Shown: positions 25,734-34,139, counted from the first letter of the stretch. The stretch is DNA of 64,000 nucleotides from Deltaproteobacteria bacterium RIFCSPLOWO2_12_FULL_60_19 (GCA_001798595.1 MGSS01000037.1:33919-97918); one strand, 5' to 3'. Notes: generated by a model not told the origin, from the sequence alone. Program-made: numbers and translations.

Positions 25734-25885
25734 TCCGAAGGCGCGAACCCTTCCGGTCGACGGCCGATCCTCGCTTCGCTCGAAATCTCAGATCGCAAAT
25801 TTCAGATCTCAGAATTGCAATTTGAGATATGTGATTTGAGATCCCGAAGGGCAAGCCGTCGCCCTTCACGGTTCACGCCTTCGGA
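25734..25885. repeat. Composite palindromic element: family A-like ends with family B core
   Basis: The 15-base ends TCCGAAGGCGCGAAC (25734-25748) and GTTCACGCCTTCGGA (25871-25885) are inverted with one mismatch. The segments ACCCTTCCGGTCGACGG and GCCGTCGCCC just inside match the two sides of family A copy 3. The centre (25768-25852) is a family B element made of ATTTGAGAT-type words. The track's ORFs here are not genes. Confidence 0.7.
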
Positions 25886-25929
25886 CACGCGTCTGCCGTG
25901 ATCCAGCCAGCGGGAGTAACGAACCCAGG

Positions 25930-26634
25930 CTAACTTCTCTTTCGCGCTTGTCTCGCCCGCCTGACAAAGTAGTCCCACATCGAGCCCAGCCGGTGGGGAG
26001 TGTAGATCTGCTCGAATTTGACCGGCGACTCTTCGTCGCTGGTCCACGACGGATCGCCGGAGGCCGTTGCCAGCAGGTGGATGCGGCAGGCCTTCTCCAA
26101 AAAAACCGCATAGAGCGTCGCCACTTCGATCGACTCTCCGACGACGGTCGAGCCGTGATTTTTCATCAGCACGCCGCGACACTTGGCCAGCGACTTGGCC
26201 ACCCCGACGCCGAGTTCAGGCGTGCGGATGAGCGCGGTCGTGGCGTCGAAGGTCGGCAGCCCTTCGTAGAAAATATTCCCCTCGTGGCTGATCGGCCTTA
26301 GCTTCTGGCCGAGCGCGCCGAAAACCGTCGCGTAGGGCGGATGGGAGTGCACCACACAGTTGACATCGGGACGCGCCTTCATGATTTCGGTGTGGATGAA
26401 GACCTCGGAGTGGCGTTCGTATTTGCCATCGATCTTCTTGCCGGTCGCGATGTCGACGACGATGATGTGCTGCGGTCGGATCTCCTCGAAGCCGAAGCTG
26501 TGCGGCTTCATCAGGATCTTGTTCTGTCCGGGAATGCGCACGGAGACGTGGCCGAGGATGTTGTCCCAGTGGCCCTCGTTGGCGAGGATGTTGCAGGAGT
26601 ATGCCAAATTCTCTTTGAGTTCTTTGAGGCTCAT
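25930..26634 (-). CDS. Class II aldolase/adducin family protein
   Basis: Metal-dependent class II aldolase fold, including fuculose/ribulose phosphate aldolases and many catabolic decarboxylases. The ATG at 26634 has GGAAGGAGA upstream and was chosen over the track start at 26742. Metal-binding histidines are in VVHSHPPYATVF and the later MKNHGSTVVGESI. The acidic residue region EVFIHTEIMKARPD is also typical. The protein is 234 residues. The substrate is unknown; the neighbours, CoA ligases and an aldehyde dehydrogenase, suggest breakdown of an aromatic or hydroxy acid. Confidence 0.87.
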   Translation of the reverse strand: MSLKELKENLAYSCNILANEGHWDNILGHVSVRIPGQNKILMKPHSFGFEEIRPQHIIVVDIATGKKIDGKYERHSEVFIHTEIMKARPDVNCVVHSHPPYATVFGALGQKLRPISHEGNIFYEGLPTFDATTALIRTPELGVGVAKSLAKCRGVLMKNHGSTVVGESIEVATLYAVFLEKACRIHLLATASGDPSWTSDEESPVKFEQIYTPHRLGSMWDYFVRRARQARKRS

Positions 26635-26725
26635 GTTGTCTCCTTCCCGAGTAGTCGATGATGAAAGATTTTTTTCTGTATCATGGTTCGATAAGATTTT
26701 CCAAAGGTGTCCACCCATCGTTACT

Positions 26726-26802
26726 GTAGGGGCGCAATTCATTGCGCGCAGGCTAATCCCATTGGGCGTTTCCGGAGAGGGCGCGATAAATCGCGCCCCT
26801 AC
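26726..26802. repeat. Family C palindromic repeat, GTAGGGGC...GCCCCTAC type
   Basis: The ends GTAGGGGC and GCCCCTAC are exact inverses. Two internal hairpins follow, GCGCAAT with ATTGCGC and GGGCGCGAT with ATCGCGCCC. It has the same architecture as 13712-13790. It fills the gap between the benzoate-CoA-ligase-like gene and the aldolase gene. Confidence 0.78.
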
Positions 26803-26823
26803 GCCAGGTGAAATGGTGCGCGC

Positions 26824-28365
26824 TTATCTGCCGCCGCGTAGCTTAAATCGCTGTATTTTCCCCGTGACGGTCTTGGGCAGCTCGTCGACGAAATCGACCC
26901 ATCTCGGATATTTAAACGGCGCGAGCCTGCTTTTGACCAGCGATTGCAGTTCGTCCTTCAGTTGATCGCTCGCCTTGTACTCGCTCTTGAGCAGGACGTA
27001 GGCCTTGGGCTTCAGCAGGCCGTCGTGATCGGGCTGTCCGACCACCGCCGCTTCCAGGACGGCGGCGTGCTCCATCAACGTATTTTCGATCTCGATCGGC
27101 GAAACCCATAGACCCCCGACCTTGAGCATGTCGTCTGAGCGGCCGCAGTACCAGTAGTAACCCTCTTCGTCGCGATAATAGGTGTCCCCGGTCTTGAGCC
27201 ACTCCCCCAGCATCGTCCGTTTGGTCTGCTCGTGCTTGTTCCAGTAGTAGGGGGCGGTGGCGTCGCCCTTGACGAGCAAGTTTCCGACCTGGCCGGTCGG
27301 CACCTCGCGCCCCTCTTCGTCGACGATCTTCGCCTCAAAAGCCGGCGTGACTTCGCCGCTGCTCCCTGCTTTCGCCCGGCCCGGCCGGTTGGCGAGAAAG
27401 TCGTGCGTCGCTTCGGTCGAGCCTACGACGTCGAGCAGCTCCAGCCCGTACTTCTCCTTCCACTGGTGAAACAGCGCCGGTGGCAGCGGCTCGCCGGAGG
27501 AGAGGCAGATCCTGAGCGAGCTCAGATCGTAATTTCGCTCGACGCGCAGCAGCCGGGCGTAAAGCGTCGGCACGGAAAAGAAAAAGGTCGGGTGGTATTT
27601 ATCGATCACGCGGAGAATCTTTTCCGGGTCGGGACGCTCGGGCCAGAGGACGGTGGCCGCGCCGAAGCGAAACGGAAAATAGAGCGAGTTGCCCAGACCG
27701 TAGGAGAAAAAGAGCTTGGAAGCGGAGAAACAGAGATCGTTTTCGTTCATCCCGAGCACCGGCTTCGCGAAGAGATCGGTGATCGTGATCATGTCGTGCT
27801 GCAAGTGGACCGCCCCTTTGGGCGAGCCGGTGCTGCCGGAGGTGTAGGCCCACCAGGAGACATCGTCCTTGGCCGTCGGCTCCGCCTCGAGCCGAGTCGA
27901 GGCCTTGGAGCTGAACAGGTCGAAGGAGACCGCACGCCCTGTTGGCTTGCCCACCACCAGCACGGCTTTGAGCTGTCGGGGCTGGTTCCAGATCGGCTCG
28001 AATTCAGGCAGGACCGACTCGTGGATGACGGCGACTTTGGCGCGGCTGTCCTGGAGCAGATACTCATAGTCCTTCGACTTCATCCACGGATTGGTCGGTA
28101 TCGGCACGGCGCCGATTTTGATCGCGCCGAAGAAGCTGAAGGCGAATTCGGGAGAGTCGGGCAGGGCCAGCAGAACGCGCTGCTCGATATCGACGCCCAG
28201 CTCTTTCAGCGCGTTGCCGGTCTGATTGACCTTTTCGTAGACGTCCTGGTAGGTGAATTTCTGGTCGTTGTAGTAGATGGCGACCCGTTTGCCGCGACCT
28301 TGGGCGACGTTCTCGTCCACGAAGGTGGTCGCCGCGTTGTAGATGTCGGGAAGGTCGAGCTTCAT
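26824..28365 (-). CDS. Benzoate-CoA ligase family protein
   Basis: Adenylate-forming acid-CoA ligase of 513 residues. It has the AMP-binding P-loop YTSGSTGSPKGAVHLQHD, an aromatic substrate pocket region SKLFFSYGLGNSLYFPF typical of benzoate-CoA ligases, VVGSTEATHDFLANRPG, and the hinge GDTYYRDEEGYYWYCGRSDDMLKVGGLWVSP. The C-terminal catalytic lysine is in LPKTVTGKIQRFKLR. It activates an aryl acid, probably benzoate or a relative, to its CoA thioester. It is separated from the aldehyde dehydrogenase gene only by a family B repeat. Confidence 0.9.
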   Translation of the reverse strand: MKLDLPDIYNAATTFVDENVAQGRGKRVAIYYNDQKFTYQDVYEKVNQTGNALKELGVDIEQRVLLALPDSPEFAFSFFGAIKIGAVPIPTNPWMKSKDYEYLLQDSRAKVAVIHESVLPEFEPIWNQPRQLKAVLVVGKPTGRAVSFDLFSSKASTRLEAEPTAKDDVSWWAYTSGSTGSPKGAVHLQHDMITITDLFAKPVLGMNENDLCFSASKLFFSYGLGNSLYFPFRFGAATVLWPERPDPEKILRVIDKYHPTFFFSVPTLYARLLRVERNYDLSSLRICLSSGEPLPPALFHQWKEKYGLELLDVVGSTEATHDFLANRPGRAKAGSSGEVTPAFEAKIVDEEGREVPTGQVGNLLVKGDATAPYYWNKHEQTKRTMLGEWLKTGDTYYRDEEGYYWYCGRSDDMLKVGGLWVSPIEIENTLMEHAAVLEAAVVGQPDHDGLLKPKAYVLLKSEYKASDQLKDELQSLVKSRLAPFKYPRWVDFVDELPKTVTGKIQRFKLRGGR

Positions 28366-28368
28366 CCG

Positions 28369-28454
28369 TCCTCGCTATGCTCGGAATCTCAGATCTCATA
28401 TGGCAAATCTCAAATCTGGAATTTGAGATCTGAGATTTGAGATGCCCGCAGGGC
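28369..28454. repeat. Family B repeat, copy 2 (ATTTGAGAT words)
   Basis: Begins TCCTCGCTATGCTCGGAATCTCAGATC and ends GAGATGCCCGCAGGGC. Inside, ATCTCAAAT and ATTTGAGAT words alternate in both orientations to form a palindrome. It exactly fills the space between the aldehyde dehydrogenase stop (28455) and the CoA ligase start (28365). Related copies are at 25768-25852 and 30055-30148. Confidence 0.78.
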
Positions 28455-29927
28455 CTATTCTCCCCCCACCGCCTCCGACTGCGTCTCGGTGGCGATGACG
28501 ACCGACTTTGATTCCGTGTAGTGCTCGATCGCCTCTTCGCCGTGCTCCTTGCCGATGCCGCTCTGCTTTACTCCGCCGAACGGCAACTCGTCGTAGATGA
28601 TCTGCGCCGAGTTGATCCAGGTGTAACCGGCCTCGATCTCTTCCGCGGCGAGCATCGCTTTGTTGATGTTGCGCGTCCAGACCGAGGAGCCAAGACCGAA
28701 GATCGAGCTATTTGCCTGCCGGATGCCGTCTTCCAAATCTTTAACCCGAACGATCGGCAGCGCCGGGCCGAAAACTTCCTCTTTGATCATCCGGGACTCC
28801 GGATCGACGTCGGCGACGAGTGTCGGCAACAGGTAGAAGCCTTTGTCGTAGGCGCCGCCTTTGGGCCGCTCCGCGCCGAGGAGCAGCTTCCCGCCGCGCT
28901 TGACCGCGTCTTCTACCTGCTCTTCGACCTCTTTGCGTTGTTCGGCGGTGTGGAGCGGCCCCATGATCGTCTCACGGTCCAGGCCGTTGCCGATTCTCAG
29001 CTTTTTGACTTTCTCGACCAACTTCTCGATGAATACGTCGGCGATCTTGTCGGCCAGATAGAGTCGCTTAACGGCCAGGCAGGCCTGTCCGCAGTTGAAG
29101 AAGCGGCCGACGGAGGCGGCGCTCACCGCCCGGTCGATTTCCGCGTCCTCACAGACGATCATCGGATCGCTGCCGCCGAGCTCCAGCGTTACGTGCTTGA
29201 AATCTTTCGCGGCCGACTGCATCACCCGTCTGCCGGTGTCGGTCGCGCCGGTGAAGCCGATCTTTCGCACCGTCGTATTGACGAGCAGCTCTTCGCCGAC
29301 GACACTGCCCGGACCGGTGACGAGGTTAAGGACTCCTTTGGGGCCGCCGGCCGCCTGGATCGCCTTGTCGATCAGGTCGCAGCAGCGGATGTCGGTGAGC
29401 GGAGTCGTTCCCGCGGGCTTCACCACGACCGTATTGCCGGCCAAGAGCGCAGGGCCGAGCTTGTTGCCCATGAGGGAGACCGGAAAATTCCACGGCACGA
29501 TCGCGCCGCAGACACCCAGCGGCTTGCGCAGGACGAGGCCGTGCCGTCCGTGGTCGAGCACCACCGCGGCGGTGCGGAGGCTCTTCGCCATGCCGCCGTA
29601 ATGGTCGAGCGTGTGGACGAAGCGGCGAATCTCCAGGATCGACTCACGGAACGGTTTTCCCTGCTCCTTCGTCAGCAGAGTCGCCAACTCTTTTTCCTGT
29701 TCGAGAATCAGCCGGCCGGCCGCGAGCAGGGCGGCGCCGCGCTTGGACGGGGCCATCTGGGACCATTTTTTCAGCGCGCCGGCGGCGACGTCGATAGCTT
29801 TGCGGATGTCGTTGACGGTTCCCTTGGGGACGGTGTCGACTACTTCGCCGGTGGCCGGATTACGCACCTCGGTCGTCTGTTTGCTCTCCGAGTCCAGATA
29901 CTCGCCGGCAACAAAAAATTTCGCCAT
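28455..29927 (-). CDS. Aldehyde dehydrogenase family protein
   Basis: NAD(P)-dependent aldehyde dehydrogenase of 490 residues that oxidises an aldehyde to its acid. Motifs are PWNFPVSLMGNKLGPALLAGNTVVVKPA, the glycine motif GFTGATDTGR, the catalytic Glu in VTLELGGSDP, and the catalytic Cys in NCGQACLAVKR. The C-terminal region has ELPFGGVKQSGIGKEHG. ATG at 29927 with GGAGG upstream was chosen; the ORF start at 30053 is too early. Its likely product could feed the aryl-CoA ligase encoded next. Confidence 0.93.
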   Translation of the reverse strand: MAKFFVAGEYLDSESKQTTEVRNPATGEVVDTVPKGTVNDIRKAIDVAAGALKKWSQMAPSKRGAALLAAGRLILEQEKELATLLTKEQGKPFRESILEIRRFVHTLDHYGGMAKSLRTAAVVLDHGRHGLVLRKPLGVCGAIVPWNFPVSLMGNKLGPALLAGNTVVVKPAGTTPLTDIRCCDLIDKAIQAAGGPKGVLNLVTGPGSVVGEELLVNTTVRKIGFTGATDTGRRVMQSAAKDFKHVTLELGGSDPMIVCEDAEIDRAVSAASVGRFFNCGQACLAVKRLYLADKIADVFIEKLVEKVKKLRIGNGLDRETIMGPLHTAEQRKEVEEQVEDAVKRGGKLLLGAERPKGGAYDKGFYLLPTLVADVDPESRMIKEEVFGPALPIVRVKDLEDGIRQANSSIFGLGSSVWTRNINKAMLAAEEIEAGYTWINSAQIIYDELPFGGVKQSGIGKEHGEEAIEHYTESKSVVIATETQSEAVGGE

Positions 29928-30021
29928 TTCTTTCCTCCAACAGTAAACTGAAATTAGAAAAGAATCATCTTCCCTCTGGAATGTCAAGAATTTGCAGGCC
30001 TTGGAAAAAGGCTCCGCCGCC

Positions 30022-30173
30022 GCCCGCCCGGGAATCTCACTCCGGACCGACAAGTCCTCGCTGCGCTCGGAATCTCTCCGCCAAAGTACTGTGGCGGACA
30101 GATCTCAGATCTGAGATTTGAGATTTGCCATTTGAGATCCCGAAGGGCTCGCGTCGGCCCTCCGAGAGACCCC
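30022..30173. repeat. Family E mosaic element, copy 1, containing family B copy 3
   Basis: The left end GCCCGCCCGGGAATCTCACTCCGG and the right end CGCGTCGGCCCTCCGAGAGACCCC both recur, inverted, at 43773-43899. The middle differs between the two copies. Here it contains a family B repeat (30055-30148) with ATTTGAGAT words and a small GCCGCC-type hairpin (CCGCC/GGCGG). It lies between divergent aldehyde dehydrogenase and CoA ligase genes. Confidence 0.7.
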
Positions 30174-30231
30174 CAGACGAGCGCTGGTGGAGGCTTTGCA
30201 ACCGGCGGCTGATTGGCTGTATGCAAGAGCA

Positions 30232-31812
30232 ATGAGCGGACTGCCGGGAACGCTGCCAGAGCTTTTGCGGGAACAGGCGGGAAAGAGTCCCAAAAGCCTC
30301 CTGCTTCTGTGCAACGACCTGAGGCTGACTTACGGAGAGTTCGAGGGCGAGGTCCGGCGCGTCGCCCATGCTTTTCTCCGCTTGGGCGTGAAGCGGGGCG
30401 ACAAGGTTGCCCTGCTGCTCGACAACTGCCCGGAGTTTCTCTTTACCGTTTTTGCCGCGGCCGAGATCGGCGCGGTCTTCGTCCCGATCAACACCGCCTC
30501 TTCCGCCGAGGAGACAGGCTACGTCTTAGGCCACTCGGAATCGAGTTATCTCCTCACGAGTCAAGCCTTTGTCCCGCTGGTGGAGCGGATACGGGAGAGC
30601 GGCCCGCATTTAAGGCGCGTCATCTCGTTGCAGATGGATCATAGGGCGGAGTGCCTGTCGTGGGATGAGTTTCTTCGCGGGGCATCGACTGACTTCACGC
30701 CCAACGCCGTGCAACCGGACGACATCGCGTCGATCACATACACGTCCGGGACAACCGACCACCCCAAAGGGGTCATGCTCACGCAATATGCCTACTCTTT
30801 CGCGCCGCAGAAGCGGGCCGAAGCTCTAGGATGGAATGAAACCGACCGGGCCTTCGTCATGTTACCGCTGTTCCACGTCAACGCCCTCTGCCACATGGCG
30901 ATCGCGATGATGTCGGTTGGCGGAAGCATATTATTAACAGAAAAATTCAGCGCCTCCCATTTCTGGGATCAAGTCCGCGAGCACAACGTGACGACTTCGA
31001 GCCTGATGCGCACGATCCCGAATATTCTGCTGAATCTCCCGGAGCGGCCCGACGATGCCAGGAATTCGCTCCGCCTGGCCGTCGCGCTGCTCCCGCCCGA
31101 GGCCCATCTTCGCTTCGAAGAGCGCTTCGGCGTCACGGTCGTCGGCTCCTACAGCCTAACGGAAGATCTGCTCAGCGTGATCGGTCTGCAGGATAAAACC
31201 AGAAGAAAACTCGGCAGTTGCGGCCTGCCCGTCGCGGCCGAGGTGCACCAGGTCAGGATTCTCGATGAACGCGGCGCTGACTGCGCGCCTGGACAGTTGG
31301 GCGAGATCGCAAAACAAAGCCCGACGGTCATGAAGGGATACTACAAAAATAGTGCCGCCACTTCAGAGGCCCTGAGGGACGGTTGGCTCTACACCGGCGA
31401 CCTCGGCTATCTCGACGACGACGGCTTCCTCTATTTCATCGACCGAAAGAAGGATGTCATCAAACGCGGCGATGAGAATATCTCCGCGGAAGAGGTTGAG
31501 AGGGTCTTAAACTCCCATCCGCTGATCGCTGAATCCGCCGTCATCGGCGTCCCCGACCCGATCCGCCAGGAGGAAGTGAAGGCATGCATCGTCCTCAAGC
31601 CTCCCGCCACACTCGAAACTCTGCCGCCGGAAGAGATCTGGGCCTTTTGCAGCCAGCACCTCGCCGCCTTCAAAATCCCGCGCTATCTCGAATACCGCGA
31701 TTCTCTCCCCAAAACGCCGAGTTCGAAGGTGCAGAAGGGTGTTTTGCGGGGTGAGGCGCGGGAGCAAGGGCCGCATGTCTTCGATTCAGTCCAAGCGGGG
31801 AAAGGGAAGTAG
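30232..31812 (+). CDS. Class I adenylate-forming acyl-CoA ligase
   Basis: Fatty-acid or aryl-acid CoA ligase family enzyme. The motif ITYTSGTTDHPKGVMLTQ is the AMP-binding P-loop. MLPLFHVNALCHMAIAMMSVGG, SYSLTEDLLSVIG and the hinge YTGDLGYLDDDGFLYFIDRKKDVIKRGDENIS follow, and the C-terminal lysine is in LPKTPSSKVQKG. It resembles carnitine/crotonobetaine-CoA or medium-chain ligases; the substrate is not decidable. The start at 30232 (MSGLPGTLPELL) was preferred to the GTG at 30187, which sits at the edge of the repeat. It is divergent from the aldehyde dehydrogenase. Confidence 0.88.
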   Translation: MSGLPGTLPELLREQAGKSPKSLLLLCNDLRLTYGEFEGEVRRVAHAFLRLGVKRGDKVALLLDNCPEFLFTVFAAAEIGAVFVPINTASSAEETGYVLGHSESSYLLTSQAFVPLVERIRESGPHLRRVISLQMDHRAECLSWDEFLRGASTDFTPNAVQPDDIASITYTSGTTDHPKGVMLTQYAYSFAPQKRAEALGWNETDRAFVMLPLFHVNALCHMAIAMMSVGGSILLTEKFSASHFWDQVREHNVTTSSLMRTIPNILLNLPERPDDARNSLRLAVALLPPEAHLRFEERFGVTVVGSYSLTEDLLSVIGLQDKTRRKLGSCGLPVAAEVHQVRILDERGADCAPGQLGEIAKQSPTVMKGYYKNSAATSEALRDGWLYTGDLGYLDDDGFLYFIDRKKDVIKRGDENISAEEVERVLNSHPLIAESAVIGVPDPIRQEEVKACIVLKPPATLETLPPEEIWAFCSQHLAAFKIPRYLEYRDSLPKTPSSKVQKGVLRGEAREQGPHVFDSVQAGKGK

Positions 31813-31852
31813 GCTATTGGCCGATTTCCGGCTAAAAACCCGGCTACTTCCT

Positions 31853-31881
31853 TTGACATCGGTTTTCCTGGGTGTTATAGA
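31853..31881 (+). promoter_or_regulatory. Strong sigma-70-type promoter before bactofilin and the atp operon
   Basis: TTGACA (31853-31858) matches the -35 consensus fully, a 17-base spacer follows, and TATAGA (31876-31881) matches five of six -10 positions. The bactofilin start lies 35 bases after it. This could drive bactofilin and the downstream atpF'FHAGDC series. Confidence 0.78.
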
Positions 31882-31915
31882 AAAAATTCGTCTGTCAAGG
31901 GGGGGTCTTGCAGTC

Positions 31916-32443
31916 ATGGCCTGGTTTGGTCGCGGCCCCCGAGAATCCAAGGGGCTGGTTGAAGATCGACCCGATCTGAGCGAAAGTTCGGCGACGCTTG
32001 ACGAAGGCGGCGTGATCGAGCTCTCGGGAGAGGAGACGGTTGCCTATCTCTATAAAGGGAGCCGGGTGACCGGCCGCTTGACATTCCACGGCGCCGCCCG
32101 GGTGGACGGCAACGTGGACGGGGAGGTGCTGTGCAACGGCATTCTCACGATCGGAGAAGGGGCGGAGATCCGGGCCAAGGTCTCAGGCGACGTGATTGTG
32201 ATCCACGGCCAGGTGGAAGGGGACGTTACTGCGACGGATAAGATCGAGCTTGGCGCGCCGGCCCACGTCGTGGGCAACATCGTCGCCCCGCGAGTAGTCG
32301 TGACCGAAGGCGTGGTGTTCGACGGTTACTGCACGATGGGCGGGGCCAAGGAGAAACGCAAAGTCAAGAATCCGCTGAGTTCGACGAGCGAGAAGGTCTT
32401 TGAGAGCGGCGCTCCCAAATTCATTACGACATTGGAGAAATAG
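31916..32443 (+). CDS. Bactofilin family cytoskeletal protein
   Basis: Bactofilins polymerise without nucleotide into filaments that act in cell shape and polar localisation, sometimes with ParAB. The 175-residue protein has the right-handed beta-helix DUF583 core with repeating short Gly/Val units: GSRVTGRLTFHGAARVDGNVDGEV, LTIGEGAEIRAKVSGDVIVIHGQVEGDV, and KIELGAPAHVVGNIVAPRVVV. Short disordered tails flank it. ATG at 31916 follows a G-rich Shine-Dalgarno. The position ahead of atpF' matches the order seen in Geobacter-type genomes, where parAB lie just before it. Here parAB are 17 kb away. Confidence 0.9.
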   Translation: MAWFGRGPRESKGLVEDRPDLSESSATLDEGGVIELSGEETVAYLYKGSRVTGRLTFHGAARVDGNVDGEVLCNGILTIGEGAEIRAKVSGDVIVIHGQVEGDVTATDKIELGAPAHVVGNIVAPRVVVTEGVVFDGYCTMGGAKEKRKVKNPLSSTSEKVFESGAPKFITTLEK

Positions 32444-32576
32444 CTTTCGGAACGCCGCCCGACTTTTCCCCACATCAGGTTATTTTCCACAGATCGCGTG
32501 GAACCAGGCTCATGGCCGATCGGCCGTAGGCCGTGGGCTTGACGAGACGTTTACAAGGCAGGTCGCCCGCTGATTT

Positions 32577-33005
32577 ATGATCAAGCTGGATTACACGTTC
32601 GTCGTACAAGCCGTTCTTTTTCTGGCTCTGTTATTTCTCTTAAGGCGGCTGCTTTTCACGCCGTTTATCGCTCTACTCGAAGAGCGGGAGAAAAAGACCG
32701 AGGGGGCCAAGGCCGAGGCGACGGCGCTGATGGCGGAGGGCGAGCGGCAGCGCGCTGAGTATGAGAGCGCGGTGGCAGAAGCACGGGATCGGGGCGCGGC
32801 GCTTAAGGAGGGCATCCTGCAGGAGGCCCGCAGCGGGCGTGAGCGGATCCTGACCCACGCGCGGGAGCAGGCGGCGAGCAAACTCGCCGCCGTGCGCGAG
32901 GAAGTTCGGCAAGAGATGGCCAAGGCCCGGCAGGTCGCCGCCCGCGAGGCCGAAGATATCGCGCGCCAGATGGCGGAAAAAGTTTTGGGTAGGAAAATCG
33001 GATGA
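32577..33005 (+). CDS. atpF': ATP synthase F0 subunit b'
   Basis: Peripheral stalk subunit of F-type ATP synthase, second type of b. The 142-residue protein starts with one membrane helix (YTFVVQAVLFLALLFLLRRLLFTP) and continues as a long charged coiled coil rich in Ala, Glu, Arg and Lys, ending MAEKVLGRKIG. It overlaps the next gene by four bases. Paired b and b' subunits are known in phototrophs and some Deltaproteobacteria. Confidence 0.92.
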   Translation: MIKLDYTFVVQAVLFLALLFLLRRLLFTPFIALLEEREKKTEGAKAEATALMAEGERQRAEYESAVAEARDRGAALKEGILQEARSGRERILTHAREQAASKLAAVREEVRQEMAKARQVAAREAEDIARQMAEKVLGRKIG

Positions 33006-33553
33006 GCTTCTTTATCGCCGTGCTGTTGACCGCGCTCTGGGCGGCGCATGCCGCCGCGGCCGAGGAGCATGCGCCCGCGATAGGCCAGCTCCTTTTTCCC
33101 CTCCTCAACTTTCTCATCTTCGTTTACCTCTTAAAGCGCTATTTACTCCCCTTCGCCAAAGAGTATCTTAAGTCGCGGCGAGAGCAGATCGTCGCCGCTC
33201 TGAAGGAGTCCGCTGACTCTAAACAGCGGGCCGAAGCGCTGGTCCGCGACTATAAGGGCCGGCTGCAACGGCTCGATCAAGAGACCCGAGAGATTCGCGA
33301 CGCGCTCAAGGCGGAGGGAGAGAGAGAAAAGGCCGGGCTCTTGGCCGAGGCGGAGGAGTCGGCGGCGAGAATCAACGCCGACGCCGATTTTCTAGCCGAT
33401 CAGGAGACCAAGCTGGCGCGGCAGGAGTTACGGAGAGAAATCGCGCGCGCGGCCCAAGCGTCCGCCGGAAAGCTCGTTCAGGATAACCTGACGGCCGCCG
33501 ACCGGAGACGGATGGTGGAAGAGTTTCTGAGCGAGGTCGGGGGCGCGCGATGA
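33002..33553 (+). CDS. atpF: ATP synthase F0 subunit b
   Basis: Peripheral stalk subunit joining F0 to the delta subunit. The 183-residue protein has a possible signal-like N-terminal segment (SFFIAVLLTALWAAHAAAAEEH) before the true membrane anchor LFPLLNFLIFVYLLKRYLLPF. A long coiled coil follows with few breaks. The leader-like segment resembles the longer b subunits of Geobacter-type enzymes. The start overlaps atpF' and the end overlaps atpH, so translation is coupled. Confidence 0.92.
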   Translation: MSFFIAVLLTALWAAHAAAAEEHAPAIGQLLFPLLNFLIFVYLLKRYLLPFAKEYLKSRREQIVAALKESADSKQRAEALVRDYKGRLQRLDQETREIRDALKAEGEREKAGLLAEAEESAARINADADFLADQETKLARQELRREIARAAQASAGKLVQDNLTAADRRRMVEEFLSEVGGAR

Positions 33554-34092
33554 TCGAGGGGAGCTTAAGCCGGCGCTACGCCAAGGCTCTTTTCCAGCTC
33601 GCGCTCGAGGCGAAGCGCGAGGAAGAGATCGGGCAGGAGATCGAGCGCTTCAGCTCCGTCTATGGGGCGACCGAATTGAGGCAGGTTCTTACCAATCCGG
33701 CCTTTTCCGCGGAAAATCGAAAGAATGTTCTCATTCAGATAGCGCGGAGTCTTAAGCTTTCGCCGCTGGTTGCTAATTCCGTGGCGTTCCTGCTCGAGCG
33801 CGATCGTCTGCCTTATCTTCCTTCCATTATCTCGCGCTACCGGAGACTGCTGGATGAGAAGAACGGCCGGGTGGAGGCGAAGCTCGTGGCGGCCGGCCCG
33901 GTGGAAGAGAACGACATCAAACGGCTCAGCGCGGCGCTGGAGAAGGTCTCGGGCAAACAGGTGGTCCTCGGCCAGGAGAGCGATCCGAGCCTGGTCGGGG
34001 GATTGGTGATTCACCTGGAAGGCAAAGTTTACGACGGCAGCGTGCGGACCCAACTGGAAAAGATGAAAGAGCGCATCGAGCGCGGCTATTAG
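33550..34092 (+). CDS. atpH: ATP synthase F1 subunit delta
   Basis: Connects the b stalk to the top of the alpha/beta hexamer. It is 180 residues and starts SLSRRYAKALFQLALEAKREEEIGQE, the usual N-terminal helical domain. The C-terminal domain contains KQVVLGQESDPSLVGGLVIHLEGKVYDGSVRTQLEKM, a good family match. It overlaps atpF by four bases. A 173-bp gap with a family A hairpin separates it from atpA, which is unusual in an otherwise tight operon. Confidence 0.94.
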   Translation: MIEGSLSRRYAKALFQLALEAKREEEIGQEIERFSSVYGATELRQVLTNPAFSAENRKNVLIQIARSLKLSPLVANSVAFLLERDRLPYLPSIISRYRRLLDEKNGRVEAKLVAAGPVEENDIKRLSAALEKVSGKQVVLGQESDPSLVGGLVIHLEGKVYDGSVRTQLEKMKERIERGY

Positions 34093-34139
34093 CCCGGATC
34101 GGTCATGGGACGAGGAAGGACCAAGCCACAGTGTCGATC

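Noticed and set aside
27232-28440. 402-residue plus-strand ORF
   Set aside because: Antisense to the benzoate-CoA-ligase-like gene and runs through a family B repeat; not a gene.
28521-29951. 476-residue plus-strand ORF
   Set aside because: Antisense to the aldehyde dehydrogenase; no recognisable domain and the opposite strand encodes a full family match.
25768-30148. Repeated ATTTGAGAT words considered as a CRISPR array
   Set aside because: The words occur in both orientations at irregular distances, with no fixed repeat-spacer units and no cas genes nearby.
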